Below are positions 33,650 through 38,366 of a DNA stretch of 38,366 nucleotides, piece after piece. Position numbers and translations under genes: made by a program. Where the stretch lies: assembly GCA_937927235.1 (NCBI GenBank), contig CALBCM010000032.1:1-38366 (forward strand), in the 5' to 3' direction. The DNA comes from an uncultured Johnsonella sp. (lineage in GTDB: Bacteria > Bacillota > Clostridia > Lachnospirales > Lachnospiraceae). Positions within the stretch are counted from its first letter, which is position 1. The number at the start of each line of letters is the position of its first letter. The notes under the pieces are model-generated. The model ran no database searches. It saw nothing but the letters and a program-made list of their open reading frames with translations, and had not been told where the DNA came from.

Positions 33650-34663
33650 TTATTTTACCTCTCCGTCCTCAGTATAAAGTGCCTCTCCGGCTCTCAGTTT
33701 TCTTCTTGCGGACTGCATTACCTCATCAAGCACGTCAAGCCTTGCAAGCAGCCTTTTCTCCTCTGTGCTTGTTTCTATTATCTTATGTATGCCTCCGTTT
33801 TTTATAACTATACGCCTGTCAGCCATAAGTGCAAGCAGGGGGTCATGTGTTGCCATTAAAACTATCTTATCCTGTGACACTAAGAGTTCAAGTGCCTTTC
33901 TTCTGTCAATTCCGGCATTTTCTATCTCGTCAATCAAAACTATAGGCGAAGAGCTTAAAATCGCAGTATCGGCTATCATAAGCGCCCTTGACTGCCCTCC
34001 GCTCAGTCCGGTAACAGGAGTGGTTTCAAGAAAGGATTCGCCCGCAAGGCGGTTTGCTTCCTCCAGTATCCTTTTCTTAACCTCAGGCACATTGCTGACC
34101 CTGCGGCTTGCCGCATGCATTTCAACAAAATCTCCTACACTTAAGTCCATAACGAAGTTCATATTCTGCGAAAGCTGTGCTACAAGCTTATTGTTTGAAG
34201 AATACCTCCATTTGGAATCCGGCTTTTCGTTATTAATAAGTATGCTCCTGCCGGTGGGAGTGTCATTTTGTGCCGCCCACTCTATATCGGCAAGGAGGCG
34301 ACTCTTGCCTGAGCCTGTAGGACCCACTATTGAAACTATATGTGAGGGCAGGATATCAAATCTTTCAAAGCCCTCCGGGATGCCGCTTTTATTATGACCC
34401 GGAAGTATGGTCAGCGATTTTACCATGCTCCGCTTTTCAATTCCCAGAAACTCAAGCATCTGCTCAATATAGCAGTCAAGCTCTCCGGGCAGTGCCGCTA
34501 TATCAATAGCACTGTCTTCAAGCTCCTGAGCGCTAAGTGCAGATAAAAACTCATTAAAGCCTATATCCTCATGTCCTTTTACATCAAGCCTGTTCTGTTC
34601 AAAAAATTCCTCAGTAAAGGGATATTCGTTAAGTATTTCTCCAATTGTCATCTCTGTTATCAT
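33650..34663 (-). CDS. ABC ATPase with DUF1858-like N-terminal domain
   Basis: The 337-residue protein begins with MTIGEILNEYPFTEEFF, which resembles the DUF1858 domain seen beside hybrid cluster proteins, but lacks that domain's cysteines. From about residue 85 it is an ABC ATPase: Walker A VGPTGSGKS near 114, Q-loop region, signature LSGGQS near 220, Walker B IVLIDEIE near 243 and switch His in MATHDP near 272. No permease gene is nearby, so it is probably not a transporter. Its ATG overlaps the stop of the GTPase gene by one base. Role unknown; coregulation suggests work with Hcp. Confidence 0.85.
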   Translation of the reverse strand: MITEMTIGEILNEYPFTEEFFEQNRLDVKGHEDIGFNEFLSALSAQELEDSAIDIAALPGELDCYIEQMLEFLGIEKRSMVKSLTILPGHNKSGIPEGFERFDILPSHIVSIVGPTGSGKSRLLADIEWAAQNDTPTGRSILINNEKPDSKWRYSSNNKLVAQLSQNMNFVMDLSVGDFVEMHAASRRVSNVPEVKKRILEEANRLAGESFLETTPVTGLSGGQSRALMIADTAILSSSPIVLIDEIENAGIDRRKALELLVSQDKIVLMATHDPLLALMADRRIVIKNGGIHKIIETSTEEKRLLARLDVLDEVMQSARRKLRAGEALYTEDGEVK

Positions 34664-35358
34664 TACTGTTCCTCCCAGAGCATCTTTTTAGTGTTCCCGA
34701 GCTGATAGCTCTCCCCTATGCGCGTTTCTCCCAGACAGTAGGAGCACATTGCCGAAGGCATAGGAAAGCGCAGCTTCATCCCCTGAACCGAGCTTATCAT
34801 CATATCCTCATCATATAAGAGCGTACTCAGCTCATAAGCTCCCTGACCGCTCAATCCATTTACATGCATTACTATTGCTTTAGGATTCACAGCATTCACC
34901 CTTGCAGCAAAGACCTCTCTTTCCGCCTGAGAAACTATGTCTCCCTTTGTAATTACCACTATGTCAGCCGACTTTAGCATCGGTCCTATTTTTTTGGGAG
35001 TATTGATTCCTGAAAGATTGTCTATAACACAGACTCCCTTTACAGCCTGCAAATACGGCGAGCATCTGTTGCAAAGCCCTGCCGATTCGCTGATAAGCAA
35101 ATCCAGCCCCTCCTTAAGCCCCCACTTTACCACACCCTCTATATTTGAAGCAAAGAAATGGTCGGGGCATAAACCTCCCGAAAGCCCCTTTCTTACCGGA
35201 ATATCGGCTTTTTCATACATTATATCGTCATCGGTATATAAGCAGTCAAACTTTACTACTCCCACTCTTAATCCTCTTTTTTTAAAAGAATCTATAGTTT
35301 TTAAAATTACTGAGGTCTTTCCTGAGGAGGGAGGACCTGAAAAAATAGTTAAATTCAT
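34663..35358 (-). CDS. P-loop GTPase of UreG/HypB/CobW type
   Basis: The 231-residue protein has a P-loop GPPSSGKTS (8-16), VGVVKFDCLYTDDD after it, SESAGLCNRCSPY, DNLSG and TKGD in the place of the guanine-specificity NKxD. Such SIMIBI-class GTPases insert nickel, cobalt or iron into enzymes. Two cysteine pairs, LCNRC and the C-terminal CSYC, could bind metal or a cluster. It begins 3 nt after the solute-binding-like gene, with GGGGAGG inside that gene's last codons, and overlaps the ATPase gene, so the three are made together. Substrate unknown. Confidence 0.82.
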   Translation of the reverse strand: MNLTIFSGPPSSGKTSVILKTIDSFKKRGLRVGVVKFDCLYTDDDIMYEKADIPVRKGLSGGLCPDHFFASNIEGVVKWGLKEGLDLLISESAGLCNRCSPYLQAVKGVCVIDNLSGINTPKKIGPMLKSADIVVITKGDIVSQAEREVFAARVNAVNPKAIVMHVNGLSGQGAYELSTLLYDEDMMISSVQGMKLRFPMPSAMCSYCLGETRIGESYQLGNTKKMLWEEQ

Positions 35359-35361
35359 AAA

Positions 35362-36588
35362 TTACCTCCCCGCTGCAAAAAACTCAGCTTCAGTTTCTTT
35401 AAGTAGCTTCCCTATATCCTGTGAATGTATTAAATCCCAGCCTGCCCATACAAATTTCTGCTCCGGAGCAAGCTTGTTGTCTATCTCAGGGTGGGTTGAA
35501 GGAAATTTCCCATCAGCACAAAGCGCCTCACTTACCTCTTTTGAAAACAGAAATTTTACAAGCGATGCTGAAGCTTCTTCTGAGCTTGCCTTAGTAAGCA
35601 AAAATATAGGGCTTATAATAGCACCCTCCTTAGGCCATACTGCCTTTAAGGGTCCTCCCTCTTTTGCCATCCAAGCAAAGAAATAGGGCATAATGCTTAC
35701 CACCGGAGCCGAGCCTGCCTTTGCCTTTATCCCCTTTACCATCTGTGCCGGGTGCATGCCCTCAAGCAGATTTTTACCAAGCCTTTTAATGCCCTCCATG
35801 CCGTAGAGCTTATACATTCCGAGCATAATCGCATTAAAAAGGTCGAGGTCTTTTACCGGCAGCGATACGCTGTCTTTAAATTCAGGCTCTAAAAGCTCCG
35901 CCCAGCTGTCCGGAAATTTTCTGTCCCCTAAAAGCTCGGTATTTACCATAAATATTGCCGGAACTACTCCTATTATTGAATATCTGCCGAGCGGGTCTCT
36001 TAAATCTATAGCTTCATTTTCAAAAGCCGGATTTATATGCTCAAACCTCGATATATTTTTAAATACCCCCTTGTCCATGTATTTTCCCATAAGATTCTTA
36101 TCAAAAAACAAATCAAAGCCTGCCGAAAGATAAATATCTGCCAGCTCCGATTCATCACTGCTTTTTGCCACCTTGTCTTTTATTGCATCAAGCCCCATGC
36201 TTGCCGCCTGCAAATCCATATTTATATCAATTTTATTTTCATTTATATAGTTTTCAAGCTTTTCTAAAAACTGCATTTTTACAGGACAGGGAAGCACTCC
36301 CTCCATGCTGAGCTCAGCAGTGTCGCTATGTACCCTTGCTTCCTTTAATCCTGTTGAAAAGTCCAGCTTTTTATTTTCTATTAATTCAATCATTTCCCTT
36401 TCAAAAAGCTCGGCATCTATATTTTTGCTTTTCAGTGCAAGCTCTATTGATATGGTCTTTCCTATTGTTTTTCTCATTGCCTCATTTTTTAGATTGGTAA
36501 AGCCCTTTGCTGCAAATAAATCTATAAGCTGAGGATAACGCTCTGTTACATCGTATACCTTATCATTCATTGAAAAGTATTCATTCAT
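35362..36588 (-). CDS. Cytoplasmic solute-binding-protein fold fused to a DUF1858-like domain
   Basis: The 408-residue protein starts with a DUF1858-like region (about 8-70: VYDVTERYPQLIDLFAAKGF) without cysteines. From about residue 95 it resembles ABC substrate-binding proteins of the iron-binding class: YSIIGVVPAIFMVNTELLG, FPDSWAELLEPEFKDSV and LVKFLFSKEVSEAL. There is no signal peptide or lipobox, so it should stay in the cytoplasm, which is unusual for this fold. AAAGGAG lies 10 nt before the ATG. It is first in the four-gene unit that ends with the Crp/Fnr gene. It may carry a metal or cluster part to a target; this is inference. Confidence 0.82.
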   Translation of the reverse strand: MNEYFSMNDKVYDVTERYPQLIDLFAAKGFTNLKNEAMRKTIGKTISIELALKSKNIDAELFEREMIELIENKKLDFSTGLKEARVHSDTAELSMEGVLPCPVKMQFLEKLENYINENKIDINMDLQAASMGLDAIKDKVAKSSDESELADIYLSAGFDLFFDKNLMGKYMDKGVFKNISRFEHINPAFENEAIDLRDPLGRYSIIGVVPAIFMVNTELLGDRKFPDSWAELLEPEFKDSVSLPVKDLDLFNAIMLGMYKLYGMEGIKRLGKNLLEGMHPAQMVKGIKAKAGSAPVVSIMPYFFAWMAKEGGPLKAVWPKEGAIISPIFLLTKASSEEASASLVKFLFSKEVSEALCADGKFPSTHPEIDNKLAPEQKFVWAGWDLIHSQDIGKLLKETEAEFFAAGR

Positions 36589-36700
36589 CTTTATAATTCT
36601 CCTTTGTCCTGTAATTTTTATAAAAATCTATGCCGGTATAATATTTAAAGCAGGACAGTGCCCGCATTAAATAAAAATATTCTTCTATTTAGCTGACTTC

Positions 36701-36706
36701 ATTATA
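36701..36706 (-). promoter_or_regulatory. -10 box of the DUF1858/GTPase/ATPase operon promoter
   Basis: Minus-strand TATAAT (36706-36701) is a perfect -10, 22 nt after the palindrome, the same spacing as at hcp. The hexamer 17 nt upstream (CGTTTT) is not a -35 site. Confidence 0.6.
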
Positions 36707-36721
36707 TATTATAAAACACTA

Positions 36722-36749
36722 AAAAAACGTAACTAATGTTACGTTTTTA
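36722..36749. promoter_or_regulatory. Second HcpR-like palindrome, also a terminator-like hairpin
   Basis: GTAACTAATGTTAC at 36729-36742 has the same half-sites and spacing as the site before hcp. It is embedded in a longer inverted repeat (AAAAACGTAAC / GTTACGTTTTT) that, on the minus strand, ends in a T run and could also terminate the upstream PHP-family gene. Confidence 0.65.
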
Positions 36750-36778
36750 AATTTTTATTGTATGTATTTTTATACAAT

Positions 36779-37600
36779 CTATTTTAATATCGGATAAAAT
36801 TCCGGCTTTCTTTTTTTATATACCGCATATTCCTTAAAACCGCAGTCACTTAACAGCTCTGCAATATCATCAAAGGGATAGGCTATTGCATCCGGTTTAT
36901 GCGCATCGCTTCCTATAGTGACAAGCCTGCCTCCCAGCTCATAATACTTCTTAAACACCTCTTTTGAAGGATTGGGCTGTCCCAGTCCTCTCCGGTAGCC
37001 TCCGGCATTGCATTCAAGTGCCTTATCTTTTTTTATAAGCTGCTCAAGGATAGGGTCTATGTACTCCTTATAAGCCTCATAGCTGTAATATTTATTTTTA
37101 TTAGGACCGTATCTCACCACATAATCAAGATGAGCAAAGGTATCAAAGCAGTCAAGCTCTTTTATGCGCCTGAGAGTCGCTTCAAAATATCTGTTGTAGG
37201 ATTCCCTTTCCTCTCTCCCTTCGTAAAATGAAGGTGAAAATACATCTATTCGGTCTACAAAATGGCTGGAGCCTATTATAAAATCAAACTTATTATTGTA
37301 CTTTGCTTCCAGCTCTTTAAGATAGTCCGCTATATGAAGCTGCAAGCCCAGCTCCACTCCTATCAGCACTTCTATCTTTTCTTCATATTCTTTTTTTACT
37401 TTATTCATCTCAACAAAATAAGGCTCAAAATCAAGCAGAAATGTTACGCCTCCATCCGATACCGCATCATAATCATGGTGGTCGGTGATACAAACCCGCT
37501 TTAATCCAAGCTCTACGGCTCTGTCAAGCTGATTCCTCACCGGGGTATCACAATCAGCAGAATAATCTGTGTGCATGTGGCAGTCACTTAATATTCTCAT
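36779..37600 (-). CDS. PHP-domain phosphatase, histidinol-phosphatase (HisJ/HisK) family
   Basis: The 273-residue protein shows the PHP metal-site motifs: DCHMHTDYS at the N-terminus, ITDHHDYD, GVELGL, GSSHFVD, FAHLDYVVRYG, ECNAGGYRRG and GSDAHKPDAI. The family includes HisJ, which removes phosphate from histidinol phosphate. No other histidine genes are nearby, so another phosphomonoester is possible. I chose the ATG at 37600; the longer reading frame begins with GTG at 37639 and has no ribosome site, while GGAAAGGA lies about 12 nt before the chosen ATG. Confidence 0.85.
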   Translation of the reverse strand: MRILSDCHMHTDYSADCDTPVRNQLDRAVELGLKRVCITDHHDYDAVSDGGVTFLLDFEPYFVEMNKVKKEYEEKIEVLIGVELGLQLHIADYLKELEAKYNNKFDFIIGSSHFVDRIDVFSPSFYEGREERESYNRYFEATLRRIKELDCFDTFAHLDYVVRYGPNKNKYYSYEAYKEYIDPILEQLIKKDKALECNAGGYRRGLGQPNPSKEVFKKYYELGGRLVTIGSDAHKPDAIAYPFDDIAELLSDCGFKEYAVYKKRKPEFYPILK

Positions 37601-37677
37601 AATAATATTTAGTCCTTTCCTGAAAAATCGATTCTGCACATTTTCTAAAATATATAAATATGTTAGAACCGCCTAAT

Positions 37678-37706
37678 AGTATACTCCAGTTATTTTTCTA
37701 AATCAA
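37678..37706 (-). promoter_or_regulatory. Candidate promoter for the PHP-family gene
   Basis: Minus-strand TTGATT (37706-37701) and TATACT (37683-37678) are separated by 17 nt, with 4 of 6 and 5 of 6 consensus matches. Confidence 0.55.
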
Positions 37707-37793
37707 TGAAAGAGTCAAATTTTAATGATTATTTTACTCTATAGTCAAAACTAATTAGACCCATTCATATTCCTCGCTTTTAAGGATGGAAAA

Positions 37794-37819
37794 TGTCAAT
37801 AAAACTGTATTAATTGACA
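37794..37819. repeat. Inverted repeat TGTCAAT / ATTGACA
   Basis: A perfect 7-bp inverted repeat with a 12-nt spacer in the AT-rich stretch between the PHP gene and the mobile-element gene. Confidence 0.4.
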
Positions 37820-37913
37820 GAAGGCAATTTATATTTTAAAATTTAGAAGAAACTTTAATAACTAATCCTCAAACCCCTTGAAATACAAGGACATTTGCAA
37901 GAGAACCGATTGA

Positions 37914-37933
37914 ATTTACTACCAATTTACTAC
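37914..37933. repeat. Direct repeats of ATTTACTAC, 11-bp period
   Basis: ATTTACTAC occurs twice in direct order at 37914-37922 and 37925-37933. Short repeats with near one-helical-turn spacing are common as integrase arm sites at the ends of conjugative elements; that role is inferred from location. Confidence 0.4.
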
Positions 37934-38040
37934 TTTTGAGGAAAAAGCCTTGATGTGCTGTAAAAACTCTTGCAGATAAAAGTATTTTACCACAGATACA
38001 AAAGGTATGTTGCAGGGATCAAAATTAAATAGGAAATCGT

Positions 38041-38094
38041 AAAAGCGGTGATCTTTTACTTCTGTCAAAGGAAGTATAAGGACACCGCTTTTTT
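38041..38094 (+). terminator. Long hairpin with T tract in the mobile-element leader
   Basis: AAAAGCGGTG (38041-38050) pairs with CACCGCTTTT (38083-38092), with an inner stem TACTTC/GAAGTA, followed by TTTT. It may be a terminator or attenuator before the mobile-element gene. Confidence 0.65.
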
Positions 38095-38102
38095 CATGCC
38101 CA

Positions 38103-38215
38103 TGTTACGAAGTAGAGGCATATACAGCCTTAAAATACAAGGCTTTCAGAGGGCGGTTTTGAAAGAAAAGGCAATATTACCTTTTCTTTCAAAATTGCCC
38201 TTTAACTGCGTAACA
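38103..38215 (+). repeat. Nested hairpins in the leader of the mobile-element gene
   Basis: A 21-bp stem with two G-U pairs (arms 38151-38171 and 38180-38200, 8-nt loop) is followed by TTTAAC. It is preceded by a smaller stem, AGCCTT/AAGGCT (38126-38144). TGTTACG (38103-38109) and CGTAACA (38209-38215) could close the whole set. This lies 26 nt before the start codon of the next gene. Confidence 0.65.
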
Positions 38216-38241
38216 AATAAAAAACGAAAGGAGCAGAAATC

Positions 38242-38366
38242 ATGGCAGTTTTCAGAGTAGAGAAAAACAAGGGCTATACCGTCATGAGCAATCACCACCT
38301 GCGAAACAAGGAACTGACCCTAAAGGCGAAAGGCTTACTTTCTCAAATGCTGTCGCTTCCGGAAAA
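38242..38366 (+). CDS. Start of a conjugative-element replication/HTH protein (partial)
   Basis: Only the first 41 residues are in the window, beginning MAVFRVEKNKGYTVMSNHHL and continuing with RNKELTLKAKGLLSQMLSLP. This opening is highly characteristic of the HTH/DUF6017-type (replication initiator-like) proteins near one end of Tn1549-like conjugative elements in Firmicutes. AAAGGAG lies 9 nt before the ATG. Codon use (CTG, AAG, GGC, GCG) is richer in G and C than in the neighbouring genes, consistent with transfer. The gene runs off the window, so its length and later domains are unknown. Confidence 0.85.
   Translation, partial: MAVFRVEKNKGYTVMSNHHLRNKELTLKAKGLLSQMLSLPE

Larger units (their letters stand above)
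37707..38040. other. AT-rich non-coding stretch, probable junction of chromosome and mobile element
   Basis: No gene is visible. It lies between a chromosomal gene and a conjugative-element gene, so an attachment site may be here. It holds the inverted repeat at 37794-37819 and the direct repeats ATTTACTAC at 37914-37922 and 37925-37933. The exact border cannot be set without the other end of the element. Confidence 0.4.

Noticed and set aside
33765..34397. Plus-strand open frame of 210 codons inside the ABC ATPase gene
   Set aside because: Antisense to Walker A, signature and Walker B motifs, and without any motif of its own.
34937..35686. Plus-strand open frame of 249 codons opposite the GTPase and binding-protein genes
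   Set aside because: It lies antisense to two genes with clear family motifs, has no family motif itself and is rich in Ser/Pro/Leu as shadow frames are.
35..37742. Exact 19-bp repeat AATGATTATTTTACTCTAT at 35-53 and 37724-37742, possible attachment sites
   Set aside because: The sequence is AT-rich, the match does not extend, no integrase lies at either end, and the genes between look like ordinary chromosomal genes. A chance match is plausible.
38048..38260. 70-codon plus-strand frame before the mobile-element gene
   Set aside because: It spans the large hairpins and overlaps the start of the real gene in another frame. A leader peptide is possible but nothing supports it.

Overview
The window looks like chromosomal DNA of a low-GC anaerobic Firmicute, most likely a member of Clostridia (Lachnospiraceae or a relative). 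The evidence is AT-rich intergenic DNA, GGAGG-type ribosome sites, a Firmicute-type FHA/FtsK EssC protein, an anaerobe-type hydroxylamine reductase (Hcp), a class I fructose-bisphosphate aldolase, and a conjugative-element gene at the right edge. The genus cannot be fixed from sequence alone. Almost everything is on the minus strand.

Region 1 (about 250-17250) is a type VII secretion (T7SS/ESX-like) locus. Reading 5' to 3' on the minus strand it holds two WXG100 proteins, a PP2C phosphatase, a membrane Ser/Thr kinase, a 1651-residue RHS/YD-repeat protein with an N-terminal WXG100-like helical region, EssC (FHA plus three FtsK-like ATPase domains), a YukD/EsaB ubiquitin-like protein, and three more WXG100-type proteins. 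A convergent plus-strand gene encodes a zinc-ribbon membrane protein with a large outer domain. EssA, EssB and EsaA are not present. Kinase, phosphatase and an FHA domain with its phosphothreonine-binding residues suggest that secretion is controlled by phosphorylation.

Region 2 (17.7-21.7 kb) holds a double-rhodanese lipoprotein and a copper-efflux unit: copA, whose C-terminal metal-binding domain appears to have its own internal start (a CopZ-like chaperone), then csoR, with a clear promoter and an overlapping candidate CsoR operator.

Region 3 (22-30.5 kb) is core metabolism: a small secreted cell-wall-binding-repeat protein, a Nim-like flavin protein, a DegV protein, the gap-pgk-tpiA glycolytic cluster with a terminator-like hairpin between gap and pgk, a Na/Pi cotransporter, and class I aldolase.

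Region 4 (30.8-36.75 kb) is the most unusual. It holds hcp, a Crp/Fnr regulator, and three proteins with no membrane partner: an ABC ATPase with a DUF1858-like N-terminus, a P-loop GTPase of UreG/HypB type, and a DUF1858-fused solute-binding protein with no signal peptide. Two palindromes, GTAAC-N4-GTTAC, lie before hcp and before the three-gene cluster. Each sits exactly 22 nt from a -10 box, the position expected of a class II Crp/Fnr activator site at -41.5. This suggests one regulon in which a cytoplasmic ATPase/GTPase/binding-protein set serves Hcp, perhaps in building its Fe-S-O cluster or in nitrosative stress.

Region 5 (36.8-38.4 kb) holds a PHP-family phosphatase, then an AT-rich stretch with large hairpins and direct repeats, and the start of a gene typical of Tn1549-like conjugative elements. 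The left border of a mobile element probably lies there.
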